A DNA stretch of 64,000 nt from Erythroxylum novogranatense (lineage: Eukaryota; Streptophyta; Magnoliopsida; Malpighiales; Erythroxylaceae): the NCBI GenBank assembly GCA_029891385.1, contig CM057231.1:17766300-17830299 (forward strand), in the 5' to 3' direction. The position numbers were made by a program, and so were the translations under genes. This document shows positions 31,707-42,971 of the stretch, one piece after another. The notes below the pieces were generated by a model, which saw only the letters and a program-made list of their open reading frames with translations, ran no database searches and was not told the origin of the DNA. Each line of letters starts with the position of its first letter. Positions within the stretch are counted from its first letter, which is position 1.

Positions 31707-34700
31707 ATAAAAAAATTTCGTCCTCGAAATTTTCAATCAACAGTTCACTAAGGCAGTTATCAAATGTCTCTACAAATTTCATATACTTTTCACTCAATGA
31801 TTCATTTTCCGAAAGATCACCATAACCACACTCAGTCAGTTGTCCAATCCCTTATTTGACCAATTCATTGACACTCATCATAGTAGGCGCATTTAACAAG
31901 GCTATCAATTGGCGATCTTACAATCATACTATCTCACTTGCCATTTTCAGAGTAGCTATTACCTTTGGTTCCAATGCTATGATTCAATTCCTTATTTCCG
32001 AAACTGTTATCAATCCAACACTTTTTCTCGTTATACCGTCCAATATCTTTTTCTCCCCAATAACATACAGACTAAGTCGTATCCCATGGAGTACATCTTT
32101 TCATGGTGATACTTACAATAACCTCCTTTATCTCGTTAGGGACGATTCACATTCCTTTGGTACCAATACAATGACATTTAGCTCCATTTCACTATAACCA
32201 GTCATACTTTACCTAATGCAGTCATGCTTTATATCCCATTGACTCTCTGTTCAAATTCAATTCTCCTTAGACAATTTACTGTTCTAAAGTGTTAACGCAC
32301 TTTATTCGGATATGCACTTTACTCTAGTTCATTTGTCCGATCCTGATCTACTTCAGCTAACCCATGCAGTTTTTCTAAGTCCTGTCCTTTGTTTTACCCA
32401 TCACAATCTCAAATCCATTATGGTCTTTGACTCCTGTTAGGCCCTGTGCAGTGTAGCAGTATATTCCTACAGTAAATCAGAACTTTATAACACGATCATA
32501 ATCAAGTATTTGTCCTGTGGAACCTTTAAACCTATAAGCACTTGAATCTATAATCACTTCATTCTATAGCCATAGTTATTCAATTTCACTTTTCGCATAT
32601 GATTACTAGAATGTCTAGCTTCGACTGTTCAATTTCTTTGCTCATCAATTCCTTTGTGCAATCCCGACACATGCTTATTATTATTTTTCCATTCTCCCGA
32701 TTACACTTGACTCTTCAGCTTCAGGATGGGAAACAATAGTTTGCTTCCTGAACTAGTAACCCTTCTTACCTCTATCCAGTATCACTAGATCTACAACCTC
32801 AATTTTTCAGTAACACTTCATAAATACCCGATAATCTACTTGACATTCTTTGCAAATCTCAATATCTGTAATTGATCTGTTCCTTGCAGCCTTATCTGTT
32901 CACTATTTGAGTTAAGTCGTCATAATTGTCTGTTCATTTCAACATTGTCGGTATAGTAGTCATTTATGGCCGTCTTTTTCCTCGAAGTAACACAATGTAT
33001 TATTATAGGAATCTAAAGTCTCCAATACCATTTATCAAAGTCAGTTCCATTTATCTTATACCAGTTTAACATATTGTCTCAATTCATCATACACTGCCCA
33101 CTCTACAAGGGCATGCTTATCCTCAGTATCAAATTCTTCAATAATTCATATGGTTCATTTTACTTTTCACTGTTCAATCCTTTCAAACACATTCTGTCGA
33201 TAATTATCGTCACTACCATTTACTTACTTTGCATCATTCCCTCTTAAACTTTTCCATATATTACCAAACATCATTCAATTCATTCAGTCCACAATTAGTA
33301 TGAAGATAACACTACATCACCTCATTATCAGTTTCCCTTTAGGACTTTTTGTCTCTATTCATTTTCTCTTTTCAATCGATTTCCTACATTCCACATCGAT
33401 ATATCTATATATATACCAATACCTAATCATCTGTACTTGGACTTCCATCAATTTCCACTTCATTTGAGTATTTCACTTTACAGTTCGGGACTACTTTACA
33501 GTTTTGCCTCACCTATGGAGCTCTATTCGCTTCACATTGCAATAGGATCACCTCAAATTAAACTTCCACTCATGTTGTTGGATACTTGATCTTTCCGTAC
33601 ACACAGTACAGATAACCTCAATTTCACTTTCATACTTCTTTCCGTTTGTCCATTAGTCTTGCTACCATCTTTATACTGTTCACGAAAGTCTCATCAGCCA
33701 ATTAGTGTCCCTAATTGTTTTTCAATCATTCTTAAGCACTATCTCAATCATAACAAGTTTATGCCATAATTTAAAAGATCAGAACATTCCTTACACTAAG
33801 GTTCCTTGTGACAGTCACATAAACACTTTCTTTATCAGTTATTCAGTAATATATACCTTAGCATTTTATCCGAAAACCAATTAGTAACCTATACAATTCA
33901 GACTTCCGTAAGACTCCTTTCCGTTTATGCTAATCCTCAAATAAATGACTAATGCCATAATCATTTTTCATTTCTTCTCCTACAGGTACACTCAGTCCTC
34001 CTATGTCTTACTTTAACCCATTATGAACTTTACACTTATCGCCATTCTAATCATTCACTGATCATCTCCTCTATGATATATCTTTCACATACGTTTCCTT
34101 AATCATGATCAACCTTACTGTCCCATAGATACTCCCAATGGTAAATCGACTTAAATGCGACAACTCTTTTCATATTTCACTATCATTGTTTCATTTTCCA
34201 CGTATCATTGAACTATATAACTCATCATTTTATTTCCATATCCGTCACGTGCAAGCTTGACCTTGTAAGGTCATGTCCACTTGGCTTATACAATGTCATC
34301 TTCTTATTGCTTCGTATTTCTTTAATATCCTCAAACAATCTATAATAAGATATTCACAGTCCCCAATACACGACAAAATCATTGTTACATCTCCATCAGA
34401 TTCTATCTATTTACCCATTCATTTATCATTTCTGTGTCCATATACATCTTTTCAACCAAATCCAGAATTTCTCGATACACAATTAGTAGAAATCATCAGT
34501 CTGTCTTTTTCCCTTACGATTTTATCATAATGATTTCCAAACTCTTAGCACAATAGTCACATAACCATTTCAGTCTCAAGCTTATGTGGTCCAGATCATA
34601 ACCATTTCACGAATTCATTTCAGTTTATCTGTACACTTTTATCTAACCCTTTCTACTTTTTCTCACTCTACTAGGCACTAGGCACTAGGCACTAGGCACC

Positions 34701-35217
34701 TTGCTCTTTCAGTTCTTTCAGTCCGAAGTAAACCGTTACAGTATAACCTTGTTCTTAGTACAATCTCGCTATCATCATTTGCCTATAATATCTACTGATA
34801 TCTAAAATGAATGCAGTGAACCAATATATGCCTGATCGGACCATCTACACTTTACTCCGAGCCAATATTTCCCATTTCATGACATATATAGTCAAAGCTG
34901 TAATTACCTAATCATCCCGGACTTTTAATCTCACTTAGGCCTACTATAATCAGTATGCTTCCCATATCTCTAGTGGACCTCTCCCAGTTCTAGACATATT
35001 CATTTTTCTATCACCACAATATTCCCATTTTAATCCGGGAATCCATTGATATCAATTCTTTCCTTAATCCGTCTAGGCCAACACAGTCATTCCAACCACA
35101 GTACAATATTAATCTCCTTATCCATTTTTCCTTTTTCCTTTTCCAATTGTTTATACACTTTCAGGGGTTCACCCTCTAACATAGTCTCACTTTTCTCTCA
35201 CTTATTCACTTGACACG
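31707..35217 (-). other. G3 internal region, non-coding
   Basis: About 3.5 kb rich in short C/T/A strings, with no frame that resembles Gag, protease, RT, RNase H or integrase; the longest frames are about 110 residues and unconvincing. The first kilobase is clearly homologous to F at 62,921-64,000, so the sequence is a conserved family feature, not random filler. A 7-bp repeat lies at 34,671-34,698. Confidence 0.75.
34671..34698. repeat. (CTAGGCA)4 minisatellite
   Basis: Four perfect 7-bp units in the G3 internal region. Confidence 0.95.
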
Positions 35218-35222
35218 TATGC

Positions 35223-38167
35223 TGTTGGACCCCGTCTCCGAAGCCCAACATTCGGACCCATCCAGCGTAGAAGACCCACAACCGAACACATATGCTAATC
35301 ACAAATATGGAAAAATTTCACTTTATAAAAATTCGAGTTAGCTCTTGATAAAATGATCCTCGGATCTCACGATTCCAACGCAATCGAATCGCTCAATTGA
35401 GTTAGGAATGAAGATGTTATGGTTAAAACACTATCTTGAAGAAAACAATCAAAACTGAGCACTACTGACTTCGGGTAAGCATTTGAAAATCTTAAAGGCT
35501 TAATCACTGATCGGTCTCTTCATAAAACTTGTAGGTTTATGCCTCTAGTTTAATTTAAAACAAGAATTGCTTTGATCGGAGCTCTATAGCTCAAGATATT
35601 TTAAAAATTCTGAAGCATAGTCACTCTTATCAACTGATCGCCATGCTTCGCTTCAAACCACCATTTTCAATTTGAAAGAAAATCTGATAAGTCTAGTGTA
35701 GAAAGGTAGAAAATCTTTTAGAAATCCAATGCTTCGAGAATGAGGTCGATCGGAGGTCTGTGCAAAAGTTATGGCCAAAAGAAGGAAGAGGGTCGTAAGA
35801 CAAAAATAGATTTATAAAATGAGACGAAGATGACGCCATCCTTAGCAAAAAATCAGACGGAGATGATGTCATCCTCAGCAAAAATCAGACAGAGATGAAC
35901 AGTAACATCGCCTGATTTTTGCTACAGTAACATCGTCTGGTTTTGCTACAGATTCGTCGTCACGTTTTTGCTTCTGATGCAGTATCGTCTGGTTTTTGCT
36001 TTCAAAGGCATCGTCTGTTTTTACTACAAGATGCAGCTCCACTTGCAAAGGTCATAACTTTCCATTCCGAACTCTAAATTTAACAAAATTGGTGTCTATT
36101 TCATAGAGAAAAGAAAGATTTACATTTTCATGAAGATCACTGACCCAAATTCCAACTCTATAAGGGTCAAAATGGTCACAAAGGTTCGGTCTAAAAATCA
36201 TCATTTGACAAAGACCTACATTTAATTCTAACCACTCACACCTACCATTTTAATCCCTCATAAATAGCTTATAAACATCTTAGAAGAACCCTACAGCTCG
36301 CCTATCACTCTCAAGGAGTCATAAAGCTCCCATACAATCCTCTAACAACACGAAATATCAGAAAATGCAACATACCTGCATTTACAAAACTTTTACAACT
36401 CCTAACCTTGAAATTTTCCAGAAGCTCTTTCAAGGCAAAACCTAGCAGACACCCAATGAAATCTCCAAACTTAAAAGAATGGTACACATGCTTCACACAT
36501 AGGTCACAAATCAACAAAACATATAATGAAGAGAGTACTGGAGCTCTCATTCTCTTTCCAATCATAAGAAAGATTCATGCATAGCTTTGGTTACATATTG
36601 GCATATTCATCAAAATCAAGTACAAAACACAAAAGATGAGATGCTCAATGATCAATATGCTTACAAAGTTATTCCAAAAGCTAGTTATTAACTTAATACA
36701 AAAGTTCCTAAGTTCTTGGAGTGATGTCGATGCCTTGCAAGGTTCAACTCTCAACTTGAATTTTCACCGAGGAGGAGAATGGGGTGAGCTAACACTACTC
36801 GATGGCTAACAAATTTATAGCCATCACATAATGAGCCACACACACACAATTAATAATCCAAAGCATTAGCAATTTACATAATAGGTTGAAAACTCAACTT
36901 TATCACCTAACTCACAATTTACTCAACTCATCACACAAGGCATAACATAGAATCATCTTGCAACTAACACCCATCTTATGCATCATAAACACTTATAAAT
37001 GATGAAATGCACACATTGGCTCGAGAGTTCCATAGACACGACGGAAACCGAAGTTTACCATAATCACGACGAGTCCATTTTTTGGATCTCATAAGCCTAA
37101 AGCAGGCAAAGGGAGAAGGCTAATGGGGTCAACGTGCGTGACTTCACAAAGGGTTCTCTCTCGCCAAACACAATCAATATGCTCACATATCAAAACACAA
37201 GATTCACATTTTATGCTTATCGCACTCTTTCAAAGCATCAAAGTTCCATTCTTTCCTCTCAAAACACAAAATTTCATTTTCAATTTGCACATAGTATAAC
37301 AAGATAGCACACATAGGGCTTTGCCCATTACACAATAACTATAAAGATGTTACCTACCTATCGTCGGAAATCCGGATTCACGATTGCTCTTCCTCTCTCT
37401 CTTGAGTGAGGTTTCCTTGGTTCCTTCAATAAAACACATTTCGAAACTCATTGGAAAAGTCGAAACATTCAAGAATCGATAAATCGATAACGAAGTCTTA
37501 AACCTAACCTACCCATAGCCCATTTAAGCTAAAACAACCAACCCTAGCTTCGGAATCACAAAACCACTCATCTCTTCTTTCTTTCTTCATTCCTACACAA
37601 ACCCTAACCTTCATTTCATCCCATTTCTTGAATCTAACTCAAAGGAAGATAGATACTTACCTTAAGCTCTTGATTTCTCTTCTTTTCTCCTTCTTTATTC
37701 TTCTCCACAAGCCTCCCACGATTTTCTCTCTTCCTTTCTTCCTTGGCTAGCTCACGTTTTTTTCCTTCTCTTCTCCTCTCCTTTGGATTCTACGACACTC
37801 TCTCTCTCCTCCTCTTCCTTTAACTCTTCTTTAATTCCTTTAATTCATCCTACACCAAAACTACATAGTTTTGGCTTTCCCCTACATAAAGGCTTTTGGG
37901 CCTCCACCTCCCAAGGCCTACTTCCACCAAACCCACTTATTATTAATCCTCCTTCTACTTAATCCATTTACCTAAGCCCATACTTTCCAATATTAAGCCC
38001 AAGCTTTCATTTAATTTCTAACTTCTAATTTCCAAGCCCAACATAAAATATTTACATAAACACATAATTAAATCAATTAAGACAAAATAAAATAATTAAC
38101 TAATAAATCCATAAATAAATAATTAATTAATTCAAATAAAATAAAATAAAAATTTTGAGGCCCAACA
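35223..38167 (-). mobile_element. 3' LTR of G2 (2,945 bp)
   Basis: Starts TGTTGGACCCC and ends GGCCCAACA on the plus strand, giving a TGTTGG/CCAACA terminal inverted repeat. It includes inverted repeats around 35,840-36,025 and a CT-rich block at 37,680-37,830. The CCCAACA end is shared with the right copy. Confidence 0.94.
35840..36025. repeat. AGCAAAAATCAGACG inverted/direct repeats, G2 3' LTR
   Basis: Two or three copies of AGCAAAAATCAGACR precede several copies of its complement, CATCGTCTGRTTTTTGCT, so the segment can fold back. The arms are slightly degraded compared with the right LTR. Confidence 0.85.
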
Positions 38168-38181
38168 ATTCTCCCTCCTAA
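38168..38181 (-). other. Polypurine tract of G2
   Basis: The minus strand reads TTAGGAGGGAGAAT before the LTR. The preceding bases encode the pol end (NFEDEIL). Confidence 0.87.
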
Positions 38182-39204
38182 TAGAATTTCGTCCTCGAAA
38201 TTCTTACCGAGTCCATGAAGAGGTAGGATACTTCTCCTCATGGCTTCCAAGGGTTCCCAAGTAGCCTCCTCGGTTTAATGGTTCCTCCACAAGACCTTAA
38301 CCACTTTCACAATCTTATTCCTTAGCACTTTTCCTTTGAATCTAAGATCTCCACTAGTTGCTCCTCATAACTCAAATCCTCTCTCAACTGAACTTCAAGG
38401 TTGAACTATATGCTAAGGATCCCACCTATATCTCCTCAAAGATCGACACATGGAATACATTATGAATCTTAGACAACTCCGATGGCAAATCTAACTTATA
38501 AGCCAAAGGCCCAATCCTCTCAATGATCTCAGATGGGCCTATATACCTCGGGTTGCTTACCTTTCTTACTAAACCTCAAAACGCCTTTCCATGGAGAAGC
38601 TCTAAGAAACACCTTCTCACCCACTTCAAATTCCATCTCTTTCCTATAGGCATCCGAATAGCTCTTCATCCGATCTTGAGTGCCTTAAGCCTCTGCTTTC
38701 ACTAGCTTTATCTTATCAACTGTGACTGCACTAACTCAGCCCCACAAACTTTCTTTCACCTTCCTCATCCCAACATATAGGAGTTTTACATCTCCTACCA
38801 TACAAGGCTTCATAAGGCGCCATCCGAATTCCAGTGATAGGAATTGTTGTGTTAATTCAATCAAAGGTAGGTGATCATCCCACGAACCTTTGAAATCCAA
38901 AGCACAAGCCCTCAGCATTGCCTCCAAAGTCCGAATGGTCCTCTCCGACTGTCCATCGGTCTGCGGATGGAAAGTTTTACTAAAATGCAATCGAGTCCCC
39001 AAAGCCTCCTGCAAACTCTCCCAAAATCTGAGGTAAACCTAGGATCCCTATCGACACTATCGAACTCGAATCCCATGAAGTCCGATCACCTCATCCACAT
39101 ACTTGTTAGCCAAAATATTCAAAGAATCATTCGGATTTAATCGGCAAGAAGTGAGTGACTTAGTCAACCTATCCACAATCACCCATATAGCGTCATGCTT
39201 CCGG
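38182..39204 (-). pseudogene. G2 integrase core and chromodomain end
   Basis: The frame 38,736-39,014 shows the third catalytic residue in FHPQTDGQSERTIRTLEAML. Upstream, toward 39,200, the core continues in other frames. Leftward, fragments of the C-terminal domain lead to a chromodomain-like end (WRNH, TEEATWE) near 38,240-38,310 that runs into the polypurine tract. Frame changes occur about every 100-200 bp. A TAA interrupts the chromodomain between WRNH and TEEATWE. Confidence 0.8.
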
Positions 39205-39864
39205 CTAGATCTCTAATCCCATCGGAAAATCCATAGTTATCTTTTCCCATTTCCACTCCGGAATAGGCAAGGGATTGCTTGCAAGGTGCTTCGTGTTCAC
39301 TTTAACTTTGCGGCACACCAAACATCTTTTAGCATACTCTGCTACATCTTTCCTCATTCCTTTCCACCAGAAATGCTCTTTCAAATTCTGATACATCTTT
39401 GAACTCCCTGGATGCATTGCATAAGGAGCATTATGCGCCTCATCAAGAATTTCATCCCTCAACTCTAACTTGCCCGGAACACACAATCTACTACCCACAA
39501 CCATCAATCCATCTTTCTTTACCTCTACATTAGACGACTTTCCATTCTTTATCTCTTCCCTAAGCTTACTCAAGTACTCATCCTGATCCTGAAATTCCTT
39601 GATCTTCTCCTTCAGCACTGGCCTCACCCTGAAACTTGCCAAAATACACTTTGGCCCATCTTGCCTCAACATCACATCAAGTCTGGCTAAATCCTTCAGC
39701 AAAGGAAGGTACACTGTCTCCACATGTGCCATGGTGGACTTTCTACTTAATGCATCAGCTACAACATTAGCTTTCCCCGGATGGTAGTCTATCACCAAGT
39801 CATAATCTTTTAGCAACTCTAACCATCGCCTCTGTCTCAAATTCAGCTCTTTTTGGGTCCACAA
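39205..39864 (-). pseudogene. G2 RNase H end and integrase zinc module
   Basis: A 219-residue open frame. [20 protein letters not shown] and [17 protein letters not shown] mark the end of RNase H. A linker leads to [36 protein letters not shown] and CRKVK, the HHCC zinc module of gypsy integrase, and then [14 protein letters not shown], the start of the catalytic core. It is the longest intact piece of this element. Its neighbours are the RT (right) and the integrase core (left). Confidence 0.9.
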
Positions 39865-41515
39865 GTATTTAAGGCTCTTATGATCTCAGAATATCCTAGT
39901 GGTAACTCCATACGAGATAATGTCTCCAAATCTTCAATGCAAAGATTATAGCAGCCAACCCAAGTCATGGATCGGATAGTTCATCTCATAAGGCTTCAAC
40001 CGCCTAGAGGCATAAGCAATCACTTTCTCTCCTTGCATCAATACACACCCTAAACCCTTCCCTGAGGCATCATCAGATACAATGTACCCATCATTACCGA
40101 AGGCAATGTCGAATCGGTGCGGTGGTAAGTCGCTTCTTCAACTCCTCAAACTACCCCGCACTCCTCACCCATTCAAATTTTTGATTCTTCCTTGTCAACT
40201 TGGAAAGTGGAGCATTTATCAAGGAAAAGCCCTCCACAAACCTCCCAGTAATATCCAAATTAATCCCAAGAAACTTCTCACTTCACTACATTCTTGGCAC
40301 TTCCCATTTAACCACGCCTTCTATCTTTGCGGATCCACATGCACTCCTTGCTCGAGATCACATGCCCCAAAATACCACTTCCTTAGCCAAAATTAGATTT
40401 ATCGAATTTGGCATACAACTCATTCTTCCTCAATGTCTCCAAGGCAACCATCAAATGATCCTCATGCTCCTCATCACTCTTAGAATAGACCAATATATCA
40501 TCAATAAAGACGATGATAAATTGATCTAAGAAGGACTCAAGACTCTATTCATCAAATCCATAAAGATCGCAGGAGCATTCGTTAACCCGAAAGGCATAAC
40601 CAAAACTCAAAGTGGCCATACCTCGTCCTAAAAGCGCCTTTGACACATCGGTCTCCTTAATCCTCAATCGATGATAACCCGACCTCAAGTCTATCTTGGA
40701 AAAGACTCTCGCCCCTTGAACTGACCAAACAAATCATCTATGCTTGCGGGAGTGGATATCCATTTTAACGAAGGCGTGATTCAACTTCCTATAATCCACA
40801 CACATCCGCAACGACCCATCTTTCTTCTTCAAAAAAAACCGAGCTCCCAAGGCGAAGAACTCGGTCTAACATAACCCTTCTCTAAAAGATCCTCCAATCG
40901 CTCCTTAAGCTCCTTCAATTCCACGAGCCATCCGATAAAGGCGGAATTGAGATCGCCAGCAGGCTAAATGAAGCTCAATGGAAACTCAATTTCCTTAGGA
41001 GGAGGTAGTCCTGCAATTCCTCGAAAGACATCCGGAATTCCCGACCACGGAATGTCTTCCAACCTCCCTCTATCTGCCTCCATATCTAGCACATAAGCCA
41101 AAAGGCCTCACACCCTCGCTCATCATTCTCTCTCGCCATCATACTGAAATAACCCGAGGTGGACTGACTTTTCTATCTCCCATGAGTATCACTTTCCTGC
41201 TATCCTCTAGCTCAAACTCCACCGCCTTCTCGCTTACAATCTAAAGTAACATGATACCTCTCTAATGTGTCCATACCTAGGATCACATCCAATCCTCCCA
41301 TCTTCAAAGGCATCGATCCACCACCAATTTTCCTCCACTAATCTCTATCTCACAATCTCTATATACTTGATCGATAATAATATATTGGCCGATTGAGTAC
41401 TCACCATCGCGGAGTATCCAATGGGCTCAAACTCCTCCTAGATATAGTCCCACCAAGACACAAAGGAATGGGTAGAACACAGTCAATCATAACAAGCACA
41501 TAATCATCAAACAGT
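39865..41515 (-). pseudogene. G2 protease and reverse transcriptase, heavily broken
   Basis: The RT active site [20 protein letters not shown] is encoded near 40,460-40,535 on the minus strand. RNase H start ([18 protein letters not shown]) and other RT blocks are recognisable between 39,900 and 40,960 only by switching frames. The protease, expected at about 41,150-41,515, is not clearly identifiable. Many breaks fall where related elements have CAG or CTG, so part of the decay may be artefactual. Confidence 0.7.
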
Positions 41516-42783
41516 TTAACCATACCCGCCACAACTTCGGCGCGGTCTCGCCTCCTCTCGAGTCATGGCAAACACTGGCCGAACTTGCCCTCTGGATCTG
41601 TCGAGGATAAGCTCTCTTAGACCTCCAGAGCTACCCACTACATCCACCGCTTCGAGCCATCGCTTATGTCCTTCAGAGGGTGCATCCGAGATCCCCTCTC
41701 TGTCCGGCTTGGGACAAAACTTAGCGATATGCCCCTTCCGCCACAATTGAAGCATGCTCCCGTCAATCATGACATTCTCCTCTATGGAGATATCCACAAG
41801 GCTCACACTTAGGAAGGGTGGTCTCTCCCCTCTCCTCTTCTACCGCCGCCCACCGTTGAGACTTGGTGGGAAACGGAAGAAGTCCTCATCGGTCTAGACC
41901 GGCTCCCACCGGTACTCCTCTCCTCAGACTGTACAGGAAAGACTCTAGCACTTCTCTCAGGCATAGAAGTACCACCTCCCCTCCTGAACTGCTCTCTTCC
42001 CTTCCTCTTCCTGTTAATTGCACTCTTGATGTTCTCGAGGTTCTCAACCTCGCCACGCTTCAACTAACTGCTGCAAGTCATGAAGTTCTCAGATTATCAC
42101 CTTCTCTCGATAGCAGTGCAAACCCGACTCAAATCGACGGCACTTAGCACCTCATCTCTGCAAAGATATCTAGCTAATGTAGGAACCGACGTCAGATTCA
42201 CTTGATGTCATCTCCTCCGGTAAGGCTTAGAACTCCCTCTTCTTCTCTGAATGTACACTTCAGACAGATACTTCTTCCTGAAGACAGTCAGAAGCCTCCC
42301 ATGTCAATCCCATCGTCTCAACTGACTCCACAGCCTCCCACCAAAGGCAAAGCATCACCTCAAGCAGATGGCAAGATAGACTACCCTCTCATCATCCTCG
42401 ACTCCATCCGATCCAAAGACTCTCTCGCCTTCCTCAACCAGTCTCAGCTTCCTCGGGATCCGTGGTCCGTGGAAGTCCACCGTCTGCACTTCCTTAGCTT
42501 ATCAAATTGTCTTCCCCTCTTGTTGGGGCAACCAGAAGCTCGTGGCATTTGCCCCATAGCCCCAACAAAGCTTGGGTAAATGCCTGAATGACTGGGTCTA
42601 ACGTGGCACTTGCTCGCATGCACTAGGTGATTGCCGAGTCTGTGAACGAAGAGGCTCACTACCCCGCCTAGTAGGGGCCTCGCCACTCCGAGGCTACAGA
42701 CTCATCCGTGCTCTCCTCTCTCGGCGGAGAGTCGGTGCAATTGAACCTTGCAAAACTCCTCGTGTCCTTCGATGAGGTGGCAT
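41516..42783 (-). pseudogene. G2 Gag
   Basis: The likely start is the ATG at 42,781-42,783 (MPPHRRTRG), placed before the first Gag bases as in other chromoviruses. The C-terminal frame 41,516-41,806 contains a damaged zinc knuckle (KGHIAKFCPKPD) near 41,700-41,740. The middle is spread over several frames, with the Arg/Ser-rich part at 41,809-42,063. The primer site lies 170 bp upstream, in agreement with a Gag start here. Capsid motifs are only faintly visible. Confidence 0.68.
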
Positions 42784-42955
42784 CGTACTCCTTCAATGAA
42801 AATACTAGTGATTAGCTACAATTGCTTTTAAGCTTAGTTCCTATATGTATGCATGATATGCATGTCACGTAATGCAAACAATCAATTCATAAAATAAACA
42901 TTTAATCACATACAATGTTCCCTACTATACATTTTAAGCCTAGGAGTAAGCCTAA

Positions 42956-42966
42956 GCTCGATACCA
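42956..42966 (-). other. Primer-binding site of G2, one base short
   Basis: The minus strand reads TGGTATCGAGC, i.e. the standard TGGTATCAGAGC without the A of CAG. It lies five bases inside the LTR. Either a real mutation or a base-call error at a CAG site. Confidence 0.75.
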
Positions 42967-42971
42967 AACAA

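Noticed and set aside
31856..32197. A 113-residue plus-strand frame in the G3 internal region
   Set aside because: It lies opposite to the element's strand, has no recognised domain, and is not kept open in the homologous part of F.
37680..37830. CT-rich tract considered as a host promoter or centromeric satellite
   Set aside because: It is present in both G2 LTRs at the same position, so it is LTR sequence; no satellite tandem structure is seen.
42202..42579. A 125-residue plus-strand Pro/Ser-rich frame
   Set aside because: Antisense shadow of the frame-broken G2 Gag.
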